From assembly GCA_029254025.1 (NCBI GenBank), contig JAQWYK010000004.1, positions 1 through 35,777 on the forward strand: a DNA stretch of 35,777 nucleotides, written 5' to 3'. Origin of the DNA: Crocinitomicaceae bacterium. GTDB lineage: Bacteria; Bacteroidota; Bacteroidia; Flavobacteriales_D; Crocinitomicaceae. Under the pieces are notes generated by a model. It was not told where the DNA came from, did no database searches, and was given only the letters and a program-made list of their open reading frames with translations. Made by a program: the position numbers and the translations under genes. Shown here piece after piece: positions 15,678 to 23,662 of this stretch (within the stretch, counting starts at the first letter, position 1; each line of letters starts with the position of its first letter).

Positions 15678-16877
15678 ATGCCAAGACTATCTGACAAAGC
15701 GGTACATATGCCAGCTTCCCCAATTCGTAAATTGGTTCCTTTTGCTGAAACAGCTAAAAAACAAGGTAAAACGGTAATTCACCTAAATATTGGTCAACCT
15801 GACATCGAAACACCGGAAGTAGCGCGCGAAGCAATTAAAAATGCAGATATTCAAGTATTAGCATATTCTCATTCGGCAGGATTTGAATCTTACCGTAAGG
15901 GGTTAGCTGCTTATTATGTAAAAAATGGAATCAATGTTACATTTGAGGATATCTTGGTAACCACTGGAGGTTCTGAAGCTTTGATATTTGGATTCATGTC
16001 ATGCTTAAACCCTGGTGACGAAATCATTATCCCAGAGCCTTTTTACGCGAACTACAATGGTTTTGCCGTTACTGCAGGTGTGAAAATTGTTCCTGTAACA
16101 GCCAATATATCTGATGGATTTGCGTTGCCTCCTGTTGAAGAATTCGAAAAGAAAATTACTTCAAAAACGAAAGCTATTCTTATATGTAACCCGGGAAATC
16201 CTACAGGTTATTTATATTCAAAAGAAGAACTTGAAAAGCTGAGTGGAATAGTTAAAAAGCATGATCTATTCTTGTTTGCAGACGAAGTTTACCGCGAATT
16301 TTGTTACGATGGCGCACAACCATTCTCTGTAATGAACTTGGAGGGACTATCGAAAAATGCCATTCTTATCGATTCTGTCTCTAAACGTTACTCGATGTGT
16401 GGAGCGCGAATCGGTGCATTAATATCAAAAAACAAAGAGGTTATCCAATCTACCTTGAAATTTGCACAAGCACGTTTATCTCCACCAACTTATGCGCAAG
16501 TAGCTTCAGAAGCAGCTCTCGCGACACCACAAAATTATTTCGATCAAGTTGTGGAAGAATACGTTCAACGTAGAGATATTATGGTGGATGGCCTCAATGC
16601 CATACCTGGTGTTCGTTGTCCAAAACCTAGAGGCGCATTTTATTGTGTGGCTGAATTCCCTGTTGATGACACAGAAAAGTTTTGTCAATGGTTACTTGAA
16701 TCGTTTGATTATCAAGGAAAAACAGTCATGATGGCGCCTTTAAGTGGATTCTACTCAACACCCAGGCTAGGAAAACAAGAAGCCCGAATTGCTTATGTTT
16801 TAGAACAAGGCCTACTTAAAGACGCTGTTAAATGTCTCGAAGAAGCACTCAAGGTATATCCAGGAACTACACGATAA
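15678..16877 (+). CDS. Class I/II pyridoxal-phosphate aminotransferase (aspartate aminotransferase-like)
   Basis: The open frame could begin at a GTG at 15609, but the ATG at 15678 (MPRLSDKAVHMPASPIRKL) gives the usual N-terminus and 400 residues. Family hallmarks are HLNIGQPDIETP near the start, the cofactor-contacting TTGGSEALIFG, the CNPGNPTGYLYSKEEL loop, ADEVYREFCYDG, and the PLP-binding lysine in DSVSKRYSMCGARIGAL (about Lys236). The substrate-carboxylate arginine is probably in the C-terminal segment EARIAYV. It transfers amino groups between an amino acid and a 2-oxo acid in the cytoplasm; the exact amino acid cannot be told. A TTGTATTTTTAC motif lies 18 bases upstream (15647-15658), also found upstream of the DnaE gene, and could be a -7 region. 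A 49-base palindrome begins 13 bases after the stop. Confidence 0.9.
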   Translation: MPRLSDKAVHMPASPIRKLVPFAETAKKQGKTVIHLNIGQPDIETPEVAREAIKNADIQVLAYSHSAGFESYRKGLAAYYVKNGINVTFEDILVTTGGSEALIFGFMSCLNPGDEIIIPEPFYANYNGFAVTAGVKIVPVTANISDGFALPPVEEFEKKITSKTKAILICNPGNPTGYLYSKEELEKLSGIVKKHDLFLFADEVYREFCYDGAQPFSVMNLEGLSKNAILIDSVSKRYSMCGARIGALISKNKEVIQSTLKFAQARLSPPTYAQVASEAALATPQNYFDQVVEEYVQRRDIMVDGLNAIPGVRCPKPRGAFYCVAEFPVDDTEKFCQWLLESFDYQGKTVMMAPLSGFYSTPRLGKQEARIAYVLEQGLLKDAVKCLEEALKVYPGTTR

Positions 16878-16890
16878 ATACTATTTCTTT

Positions 16891-16939
16891 AAAATGATTA
16901 TATATTAATCAATATATTTGATTAATATATGATCATTTT
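16891..16939. promoter_or_regulatory. 49-bp near-perfect palindrome, candidate operator (or attenuator/terminator)
   Basis: The left arm (16891-16912) and right arm (16918-16939) are 22 bases each, match as inverted repeats at 21 positions, and are separated by TATAT. The only mismatch is T16899 against G16931, which would still pair as U-G in RNA. The right half overlaps the -33 box of the DnaE promoter, the place expected for a repressor site. A hairpin terminator for the aminotransferase is an alternative, although the stem is almost all A and T. Confidence 0.6.
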
Positions 16940-16948
16940 GTATTTTTA
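16917..16948 (+). promoter_or_regulatory. Candidate promoter of the short dnaE gene
   Basis: TTTG (16917-16920) is followed after 20 bases by TATTTTTA (16941-16948), one mismatch from the TAnnTTTG -7 consensus. Transcription would start near 16955, leaving a leader of about 25 bases before the ATG at 16980. The -33 box is inside the palindrome. Confidence 0.5.
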
Positions 16949-16979
16949 CGAGCTCATGTAAACGTTAAATGATTTACAC

Positions 16980-19949
16980 ATGCTCAATATACACTCCAAA
17001 TTTAGTTTGCGGTTCGGCATCAAGAGCATTGAGTGGATTATTGATTGGTGGTGTTCCAGCGGATATCAATCGATTGCGCTTACCGACATTAACACAACTT
17101 CCGCAGCGCTTAGCTTCATACAACAAGCACAACAAAAAAAATTACGCCCTATAATTGGTGTTGATATTCGGAACGGAATCACTCAACAATACATCCTTCT
17201 TGCTAAAAACAATAGAGGTTTTCACGAAATGAATCACTTCTTATCGGAGCACCTCCACCATAAAAAAGATTTTGAACCATCACCGACTTTCTTACCCAAT
17301 TGTTTTGTGATCTACCCCTTTGGGAAAGCACCGAAAACACTACAGAATAATGAATACATCGGAATACATCCTAAAGACCTCCCATTCCTTCGTATTCATC
17401 CTGCTGCAAACCCCAATAAACTAGTGGCACTTCAAAGCATGACATTTGAAAGCAAAAGGGATTACAACGCCCATCGACTGTTGCGCGCTATTGACAAAAA
17501 TTGCCTTCTCTCAAAGCTTTCATCATCCTCTCAGGCGTTCGCAGAAGATCTTTTTACGTCATTTGACAAGTTCTCCGTACAGTATAATGAGTTCGACTAC
17601 CTTATCCAACAAACCGAAGCGATAATGCATGAATGTTCCATTCATTTTGATTTTGGAGAGCACGCAGAACATCAAAACTTAAAAACATACACCGGCAGTG
17701 AACTAAAAGACAAAGAATTAATTCAACTACTATGTAAAAAGGGGATTCAGCAACGTTATCCTGTATCCACTTCCGAAATAGAACAACGTATCGAGCGAGA
17801 AATTGATGTTATCGAACAGAAAGGATACTTGGCCTACTTCTTAGTTACCTGGGACATTATCAACTTCGCCAGTTCCAAAGGGTACTTCCATGTAGGAAGA
17901 GGAAGCGGCGCCAATAGCATTGTTGCTTACCTTTTAGGGATTACCGATGTCGACCCACTTGAACTTGACTTGTATTTCGAGCGGTTCATTAATCTTTATC
18001 GAAAAAATCCACCTGATTTTGACATCGACTTTTCCTGGACACAGCGCGATGAAGTTATCCGATATATTTTTGACCGCTTCGAACACACTGCGCTCTTGTG
18101 CACGTATAATACATTTCAATTTCGAGCAACATTACGGGAACTCGGTAAGGTATTCGGACTCCCCAAACACGAAATCGATGCACTAGCAGTAGGCAAACAA
18201 CTAACTGGACAGTTAGACGAATTAGGGAACTTAGTAGTAAAATATAGTCGCTACATAGAAGGACTTCCTTCTTACCTTAGTGTACATGCAGGAGGAATTG
18301 TCATAAGTGAAAAACCTTTGACGTGGTTTACAGCGACCTTCCTCCCACCAAAAGGGTTTCCCACTACACAGTTCTCTATGCTAGAAGCAGAAGATGTTGG
18401 TCTCTACAAATATGATATTTTAAGTCAGCGCGGCCTAAGTAAAATCCATGACTGTATAAAAATAGCTCAAAAGAATCAACCGAATAATGTTCCCCGAAAT
18501 ATTCGAGACATCAATTACTTTAAAACAGACGATCGGATTCGCAACTTACTACAGACAGGAAATGCGATGGGCTGTTTTTACGTTGAATCGCCAGCTATGC
18601 GGATGCTCATGAAGAAACTCGAAGTCCAAAACTACCTAGAGTTAGTTGCTGCCAGTTCCATCATTCGTCCAGGAGTCTCCTCTTCTGGTATGATGCGTGA
18701 ATACATCTTACGACATAAGGATCCAGAACGCAGAAAAACAGCTCATCCCACATTACTTGAAATCATGCCGGAAACCTATGGCGTGATGGTCTACCAGGAA
18801 GACGTTATAAAGGTAGCTCACTATTTTGCTGGACTCACCTTAGACGAATCTGACATCTTGCGGCGAGGAATGTCGGGAAAATATCGCTCCCGAGAAGAAT
18901 TTCAAGCCATACGTATTAAGTTTTTTGACAATTGTGTGCAAAAAGGCTATTCAGAACAGCTGACCCAAGAAATTTGGCGGCAAATAGAAAGTTTTGCTGG
19001 GTATGCTTTTTCAAAGGGACATTCTGCATCCTACGCTGTAGAAAGTTTCCAGAGTTTATATCTAAAGGCTTACTATCCCCTCGAATATATGGTAGCAACC
19101 ATTAACAATTATGGAGGATATTACCGCACAGAAATCTATATCCATGAAGCAAAAAAACAAGGCGCTCAAATAGAAGCCCCAGAAATTAATACGTGTCAAT
19201 GGGAAACTACCATCCAAGGAGAAATAATTTACTTAGGATTCCACCTCATCACTGGGGTGGAAGTTGAGGCCATAAAAAAACTACTTTTCTATAGGAATCA
19301 ACTCGGTAAATTCGACACATTCGAGCAGTTTTTAAATTCAGTAACGCTTTCACTAGAACAGGTACTCCTTCTTATTCGAATTGGCTCATTTAGACGTCTT
19401 GATGAAAAAAAGAAAAACCTCCTATGGAGAACACATCTCTATTACCGAAAAGAACACACTCCATTTCTTCAGTCGATGCTATTTAAAAAGCCCGCAAAGG
19501 AATATCTACTTCCAGAACTTGAAACGGCATATTTCGAACAGGCCTTTGAAGAAATGGAACTCTTGGGATTTCCTTTATGTAGTCCGTTCGAGCTCATAAG
19601 CGATACCCTTCAAGATTATATTTGCGCCAAGGATCTCGCACGTCATAACAAGCAGCAAGTCCGTTGTTACGGTTACCTCATCAGCGTGAAGAAAACAAAG
19701 ACGGCGCAGGGCGAAACCATGTTGTTTGGACATTTTTATGATATCCAGGGGGATCTGCTAGATACCGTGCACTTTCCTCCTTCAGCAAAACGCTATCCAT
19801 TTCATGGTGTTGGGGTGTACGAACTTCAAGGATGTGTCACGGAAGAGTTTGGCTACTTCACGTTAGAAGTAGCTTTTTTACGAAAAATAAATTACATCCC
19901 TGACGTACGGTATGAGGAAAGTTCTAAAAACAAAAAAGCCGCCTCCTAA
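16980..19949 (+). CDS. Short second DNA polymerase III alpha subunit (DnaE-type, degenerate PHP)
   Basis: This C-family DNA polymerase has 989 residues, far shorter than replicative DnaE proteins (about 1160 in E. coli, longer in many Bacteroidetes). The palm is intact: FHVGRGSGANSIVAYLLG (about residue 303), catalytic aspartates in PPDFDIDF (about 344) and the third in YKYDILSQRGLS (about 477). The finger and KGHSASYAVESF segments, a helix-hairpin-helix region and a C-terminal OB fold (from about 895) follow. The N-terminal PHP domain starts NIHSKFSLRFG and has LTDIN where active PHP domains have HxH and TDH, so metal-dependent proofreading is probably lost. It is likely a translesion or repair polymerase. 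No imuB/dinB-type partner lies next to it. Expression probably depends on the upstream palindrome. Confidence 0.9.
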   Translation: MLNIHSKFSLRFGIKSIEWIIDWWCSSGYQSIALTDINTTSAALSFIQQAQQKKLRPIIGVDIRNGITQQYILLAKNNRGFHEMNHFLSEHLHHKKDFEPSPTFLPNCFVIYPFGKAPKTLQNNEYIGIHPKDLPFLRIHPAANPNKLVALQSMTFESKRDYNAHRLLRAIDKNCLLSKLSSSSQAFAEDLFTSFDKFSVQYNEFDYLIQQTEAIMHECSIHFDFGEHAEHQNLKTYTGSELKDKELIQLLCKKGIQQRYPVSTSEIEQRIEREIDVIEQKGYLAYFLVTWDIINFASSKGYFHVGRGSGANSIVAYLLGITDVDPLELDLYFERFINLYRKNPPDFDIDFSWTQRDEVIRYIFDRFEHTALLCTYNTFQFRATLRELGKVFGLPKHEIDALAVGKQLTGQLDELGNLVVKYSRYIEGLPSYLSVHAGGIVISEKPLTWFTATFLPPKGFPTTQFSMLEAEDVGLYKYDILSQRGLSKIHDCIKIAQKNQPNNVPRNIRDINYFKTDDRIRNLLQTGNAMGCFYVESPAMRMLMKKLEVQNYLELVAASSIIRPGVSSSGMMREYILRHKDPERRKTAHPTLLEIMPETYGVMVYQEDVIKVAHYFAGLTLDESDILRRGMSGKYRSREEFQAIRIKFFDNCVQKGYSEQLTQEIWRQIESFAGYAFSKGHSASYAVESFQSLYLKAYYPLEYMVATINNYGGYYRTEIYIHEAKKQGAQIEAPEINTCQWETTIQGEIIYLGFHLITGVEVEAIKKLLFYRNQLGKFDTFEQFLNSVTLSLEQVLLLIRIGSFRRLDEKKKNLLWRTHLYYRKEHTPFLQSMLFKKPAKEYLLPELETAYFEQAFEEMELLGFPLCSPFELISDTLQDYICAKDLARHNKQQVRCYGYLISVKKTKTAQGETMLFGHFYDIQGDLLDTVHFPPSAKRYPFHGVGVYELQGCVTEEFGYFTLEVAFLRKINYIPDVRYEESSKNKKAAS

Positions 19950-19960
19950 GAGACGGCTTT
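19931..19960 (-). terminator. Bidirectional terminator overlapping the dnaE stop codon
   Basis: AAAGCCG (19935-19941) pairs with CGGCTTT (19954-19960); an inner CTC/GAG pair extends the stem past one mismatch. The hairpin includes the last codons and stop codon of the polymerase gene. The long T-run (TTTTTTGTTTTT) follows on the minus strand, so it mainly serves the converging gene that stops at 19980; on the plus strand only TTTC follows. Confidence 0.8.
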
Positions 19961-19979
19961 CTGAATATTTCAAAGAAAA

Positions 19980-20825
19980 TTATTTCTTAACGAAAGAATT
20001 TCTTAATACATTTCCTTTTTCAGTTTCAACAGTGTAGTAGTATACACCTGGAGACAATGCTACAACATTAAGAGTTGCAGTAGTACCAGAAACAGAAGAA
20101 GAAATTACTGTTCTACCATCCATACCAACAACAGTAACAGAATTCATAGGCTCTGCAACTGCGATATTCAATACTTCAGATGCTGGATTAGGGTATGAAT
20201 TTAAGTTGAGGTTAGCCTCTAAAACACCAGAAGTATTTTCTGTACCAGTCACAGTTATATCGTCAACAATAATAACAAACTGGTCAGTCACATCATGGTG
20301 ACGAATACCGATAAAAACAGAACCTTCACCATCTAAAGCACTAATATCTGCAGTCCGCACCAACCACTCATCACCAGTTTGGATAGTTTCAGTGTAAACT
20401 GGAGTAGCCGATTGAAAAGCAGTAACAGCAGCTGTTAAATCTGCAGCAGCAACTGCATAAACAGAGTAGTTCTCCGCAGGCCATGCAGGATCGGCAGCAG
20501 CTCTACCCCATGATAATTCTGCTGATGTAATGTTCGACAAATCAATCGCTGGAGATGCCCACCAATTATCAGGGGTTAAAGGAGCACCATTCCAAGATTC
20601 TGATAGCAGAACCTCACCTTGCGCATCATATGATGATCCGAAAGCCGTTCCTGCCCCGTCAGTATCAAGTAAATTGATTACAATCCATGCTGATGCATCC
20701 CCATCAACATCAATAACTGCTCCCGCTGCAAAATCCGCAGCAGTCGAAGCACTGTAAACAGTCGTTTGAGCGAGAGAAATTCCACCCATCATAAGCGTTA
20801 CCGCCAAAAAGTAAAGTTTTTTCAT
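19980..20825 (-). CDS. T9SS-secreted adhesin-like protein with type A C-terminal sorting domain
   Basis: The ATG at 20825 starts a clean signal peptide (MKKLYFLAVTLMMGGISLAQ), giving 281 residues; nine upstream codons in the same frame are not needed. The middle part (SWNGAPLTPDNWWASPAIDL, SVFIGIRHHDVTDQFVIIVD) resembles choice-of-anchor-J / cleaved-adhesin jelly-roll domains. The last 75 residues form a type A T9SS sorting domain: SYPNPASEVLNIAV, then VTVVGMDGRTV, then ALSPGVYYYTVETEKG and a basic VKK end. The protein should cross the inner membrane by Sec and the outer membrane by T9SS, then be released or attached to the surface after loss of the sorting domain. It has a well-placed promoter and a strong terminator, so it is a single-gene unit. 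The ligand is unknown. Confidence 0.9.
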   Translation of the reverse strand: MKKLYFLAVTLMMGGISLAQTTVYSASTAADFAAGAVIDVDGDASAWIVINLLDTDGAGTAFGSSYDAQGEVLLSESWNGAPLTPDNWWASPAIDLSNITSAELSWGRAAADPAWPAENYSVYAVAAADLTAAVTAFQSATPVYTETIQTGDEWLVRTADISALDGEGSVFIGIRHHDVTDQFVIIVDDITVTGTENTSGVLEANLNLNSYPNPASEVLNIAVAEPMNSVTVVGMDGRTVISSSVSGTTATLNVVALSPGVYYYTVETEKGNVLRNSFVKK

Positions 20826-20849
20826 AACAATTAATTTAATTAGTTTCAG

Positions 20850-20880
20850 CAAAGATAAGGAAAGTAGTACATAAATAAAA
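20850..20880 (-). promoter_or_regulatory. Promoter of the T9SS adhesin-like gene
   Basis: On the minus strand TATCTTTG (20857-20850) is an exact -7 match. It lies 19 bases after TTTT (20880-20877), one base off the TTTG -33 box. Transcription from about 20845 would give a leader of some 20 bases. Confidence 0.65.
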
Positions 20881-20955
20881 GTCTACAACCAATAATATTT
20901 TGTAAAAAAATAATATCCTGCACTGAGAGGCAAAAGAAACTACAGTTCTTTTGCC

Positions 20956-20963
20956 TAAATTTG
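20956..20963 (+). promoter_or_regulatory. -7 promoter element abutting the orphan lipoprotein gene
   Basis: TAAATTTG is an exact match to TAnnTTTG and lies four bases before the ATG (TTTGCTACATG). No good -33 box is seen at the expected distance. The arrangement is nearly identical to that of the transglutaminase-like gene and predicts a leaderless or nearly leaderless mRNA. Confidence 0.5.
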
Positions 20964-20967
20964 CTAC

Positions 20968-21753
20968 ATGAGAAATATAATTAAGACTTTAGCAGCAACT
21001 TACACCCTACTCATTTTATTTATCTCGTGCAAGGAAAACCAATTAACTACAGCCACAAAAAATGAAATTATATCTATAAATGACAACTTTGAAGTTTGGG
21101 TAAAGCGCGAAGTAGAGGCAATGCTAAAAATTAATGCCACCGAAAACTATACCCTCACTATTCAACGGGAGTACCTCGATAGGGATACACTCATAGATGC
21201 TGTAATTTTGGTAAACAGAGAGGAGTTTGCAAAAAAGAAAGCCGGCGAAGATGGAGATACTTCTTTTGAGGAACTAGTTGGGTACACCGGCCCATACAAC
21301 CATGTTTTCACATACATTAATGGAAGTAAAAAGCTCCACCAAGCTCCTCCCGTAGGATCCAGTGCTTCGCACCCCCTTACCGTGACGTTTGAAACAATTT
21401 CTAATCCATCACAAAAAGACTTTTACGTAGAATACCATGTTAAGAGCAGCGTGAACAGAAATTATTACACCCTGATTAACGGGAAAGTAGTACTCACCTT
21501 TTCTTGTCCCTTGTATGACTTTATGACACCCGAAACCCCAACAATCTATTACATCCAGCACGCTGAAAGCGATGTTCGAATAAGTAAGGACATAGCCCTT
21601 TATTACGGACAAATACAGAATTATAATCCAGCAGAAATAGAAGATTTCATGAATTACTACCCGCAAAACGTGACCGCTACAGAGGAGTTGTTCGTCTATT
21701 TCATATTTGATAAAAAACGAATGAAATATGTTACCCCTATGAAACCAAAATAG
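20968..21753 (+). CDS. Orphan lipoprotein of unknown function
   Basis: The protein has 261 residues and starts with a lipoprotein signal MRNIIKTLAATYTLLILFISC, lipidated Cys at residue 21. The mature part is soluble, rich in charged residues and aromatics, with no repeats and no motif I recognise. A segment YLDRDTLIDAVILVNREEFA could be read as one of the FG-GAP/EF-hand-like 'D-x-D-x-D' loops seen in proteins that describe energy or volume data, but this is weak. The gene is alone between a divergent promoter and a convergent terminator, so context does not help. Location is probably periplasmic, anchored in the inner or outer membrane. The function is unknown. Confidence 0.75.
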   Translation: MRNIIKTLAATYTLLILFISCKENQLTTATKNEIISINDNFEVWVKREVEAMLKINATENYTLTIQREYLDRDTLIDAVILVNREEFAKKKAGEDGDTSFEELVGYTGPYNHVFTYINGSKKLHQAPPVGSSASHPLTVTFETISNPSQKDFYVEYHVKSSVNRNYYTLINGKVVLTFSCPLYDFMTPETPTIYYIQHAESDVRISKDIALYYGQIQNYNPAEIEDFMNYYPQNVTATEELFVYFIFDKKRMKYVTPMKPK

Positions 21754-21778
21754 ATTAAATTTTAGAGAAAGAAAGGGT

Positions 21779-21812
21779 AAAAAAAATGCGCAGAATCCCA
21801 CGCATTTTTTTA
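21779..21812. terminator. Bidirectional terminator between the lipoprotein gene and mdh
   Basis: AAAAAATGCG (21781-21790) pairs perfectly with CGCATTTTTT (21801-21810) around a 10-base loop. A-runs on the left and T-runs on the right make it work in both directions for two converging genes. Confidence 0.85.
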
Positions 21813-21833
21813 ATAAAATTTAGTGTTGTAACC

Positions 21834-22772
21834 TTAAGATACAACATTCATATCATCCAAGACTTTCATTACACCTCGAACGGCAACTGCTGATTCTTCC
21901 AACAACACCTTCTCGTCTGCATTTAAGTCTAACTCAATAATTTTTTCAATTCCATTTTTCCCAAGAACAACTGGAACACCCAGATAAATATCTTTCATCC
22001 CATACTCACCTTGCAACCAAGCACAAACTGGGAAAATTCGTTTCTGATCACGAACAATCGCTTCAACCATTTGAGCAGCAGCAGCTCCTGGAGCATACCA
22101 AGCTGATGTTCCCAAAAGTTTTACAATCTCTCCACCACCGAATTTCGTTCTTTCGATGATTTCGTTCAATTTATCTTCAGAAATCAATTCAGTTACAGGA
22201 ATACCACCAACAGTCGTATAACGCGGAAGTGGAACCATAGTGTCTCCATGACCACCCATCAACACTGCCTGAATGTCTTTTGGTGATACATTTAATTCTA
22301 ATGCCAAAAATGAACGGTAACGCGCAGTATCTAAAACACCAGCCATACCAAACACCTTTGAGGAATCAACTTTCGCCGCTAAAAATGCACAGTAAGTCAT
22401 AACGTCTAACGGATTAGACACAATAACTATTTTCGCGTTAGGTGAATATTTAACCACTTGTTCAGTAACGGACTTAACAATTCCTGCATTCGTAGCGATT
22501 AAGTCATCACGAGACATACCTGGCTTTCTTGGTAAACCTGAAGTAATAACTACTACATCTGAATCTGCAGTTTTGGAATAATCATTTGTAGAACCAACAG
22601 TTCTTGAATCGTAAAGATTAATAGGAGAAGTCTCCCAAATATCAAGTGCTTTACCTTCTGCAAATCCTTCTTTAATGTCCAACAAAACAATTTCATTGGC
22701 AATCTCGCGCTGCGCCAATACATCCGCGCAAGTAGCACCTACGTTTCCGGCACCTACAACTGTTACTTTCAT
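21834..22772 (-). CDS. mdh: Malate dehydrogenase (NAD-dependent, LDH-like type)
   Basis: The enzyme oxidises malate to oxaloacetate in the TCA cycle. The ATG at 22772 starts the conserved N-terminus MKVTVVGAGNVGATCADVL with the NAD-binding GxGxxG at residues 7-12, so the frame upstream of it is not part of the gene; the product has 312 residues, the normal length. Substrate-binding arginines lie in GLPRKPGMSRDDL (about residues 78-90); NPLDVMTYCAF, the arginine in VLDTARYRSFLA and the catalytic His in MGGHGDTMVPL (about residue 174) complete the active site. The Arg in the LPRKPGM loop favours malate over lactate. It is transcribed alone, ends at a two-way hairpin and is divergent from the sigma-factor gene. 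The identification is secure. Confidence 0.97.
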   Translation of the reverse strand: MKVTVVGAGNVGATCADVLAQREIANEIVLLDIKEGFAEGKALDIWETSPINLYDSRTVGSTNDYSKTADSDVVVITSGLPRKPGMSRDDLIATNAGIVKSVTEQVVKYSPNAKIVIVSNPLDVMTYCAFLAAKVDSSKVFGMAGVLDTARYRSFLALELNVSPKDIQAVLMGGHGDTMVPLPRYTTVGGIPVTELISEDKLNEIIERTKFGGGEIVKLLGTSAWYAPGAAAAQMVEAIVRDQKRIFPVCAWLQGEYGMKDIYLGVPVVLGKNGIEKIIELDLNADEKVLLEESAVAVRGVMKVLDDMNVVS

Positions 22773-23092
22773 GTGTAAACTTTTAAATTGAGTATTAATT
22801 TCCGGGTCGAATTTAAGCATTTTACAACGACTTCCACTTCATTCACCTGATATTTTTTCATTCCGTTCAAGAAAGTTATAGCAAAATAAAAGAGAACGAC
22901 TTCTTTCCAATTATCCGTTTGAATTCGTCAACTACACTCAAAAGAAAAAGCCCTTCAAAAAGATTAATTGAACGGACAACTGTTCTAAGTAATAACGGAC
23001 AAAAAAGCGGTCGATTTTCCGTCTAATTGAAAAAAAAAACAAAACTTTGGCAACCGTTCGAATTGAACAGCGTCTTTAATCTGAAACAAAAC
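22773..23092. other. Divergent region between mdh and the sigma factor with repeated 9-mers
   Basis: This 320-base stretch has no convincing gene. TTGAACGGA occurs on the minus strand at 22862-22870 and on the plus strand at 22968-22976. ACGGACAA occurs at 22972-22979 and again at 22995-23002, 23 bases apart. A minus-strand TAACTTTC upstream of mdh (about 22874-22881) and a plus-strand AAACTTTG (23042-23049) are each one base from the -7 consensus. The repeats may be binding sites of a regulator serving both genes. Confidence 0.35.
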
Positions 23093-23662
23093 GTGAATAA
23101 CGATCGACTCAAAAAACTAATTAAGAAGTGTGCTCGCGGCGAGAAGCCAGCGCAAGAAAAACTTTTTAAACTGTTTTACGGGAAGATGATGGGAGTCTGT
23201 ATGCGTTATACGAAAGACCAAGACAGAGCCCAAGAAGTTGTTCAAGAAGGTTTTATAAAGGTCTTTGATAAGCTGAGTGAATTTGATTTTAAAGGTTCCT
23301 TTGAAGGATGGGTGAGAAGAATCATGGTGAATGCTTCAATTGATGCCATCCGAAAAAGAAATCGCGGACCATTTTCTACGGATGAAGATTTTATTTTCGA
23401 CAGTGCAAATCCACTGGAGGAAGTAGCTGATTTCGACGATGAGTTAACAAAACTAAAAGCTGAATATGCAATGCGAGCGATTCAATCGCTCTCTCCAGCT
23501 TACAGAACAGTATTTAACTTATACGTAATAGAAAATTATTCCCACAAAGAAATAGCGGAAATACTTTCAATATCTGAAGGTACATCTAAGTCAAACCTCG
23601 CAAAAGCAAAACAAAACCTTCGGGAAAAATTAAAAGAACAGTTTAAGAAATTAGACGTATGA
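23093..23662 (+). CDS. ECF-family RNA polymerase sigma factor
   Basis: The protein is a small sigma-70 family member with region 2 (QEKLFKLFYGKMMGVCMRY, then DRAQEVVQEGFIKVFDKLSE and WVRRIMVNASIDAIRKRNRG) and region 4 (LSPAYRTVFNLYVIENYSHK, EIAEILSISEGTSKSNLAKA), with no region 1 or 3, as in ECF factors. There is no ATG near the start. I choose the GTG at 23093 (189 residues, beginning NNDRLKKLIKKCARGEKPAQ), which gives the usual ECF N-terminus; a TTG at 23027 would add 22 unusual residues and lies upstream of the best -7-like box. The stop overlaps the next start as ATGA, so the sigma factor and its membrane partner are coupled, the normal layout for a sigma/anti-sigma pair. Target promoters are unknown. 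Confidence 0.9.
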   Translation: MNNDRLKKLIKKCARGEKPAQEKLFKLFYGKMMGVCMRYTKDQDRAQEVVQEGFIKVFDKLSEFDFKGSFEGWVRRIMVNASIDAIRKRNRGPFSTDEDFIFDSANPLEEVADFDDELTKLKAEYAMRAIQSLSPAYRTVFNLYVIENYSHKEIAEILSISEGTSKSNLAKAKQNLREKLKEQFKKLDV

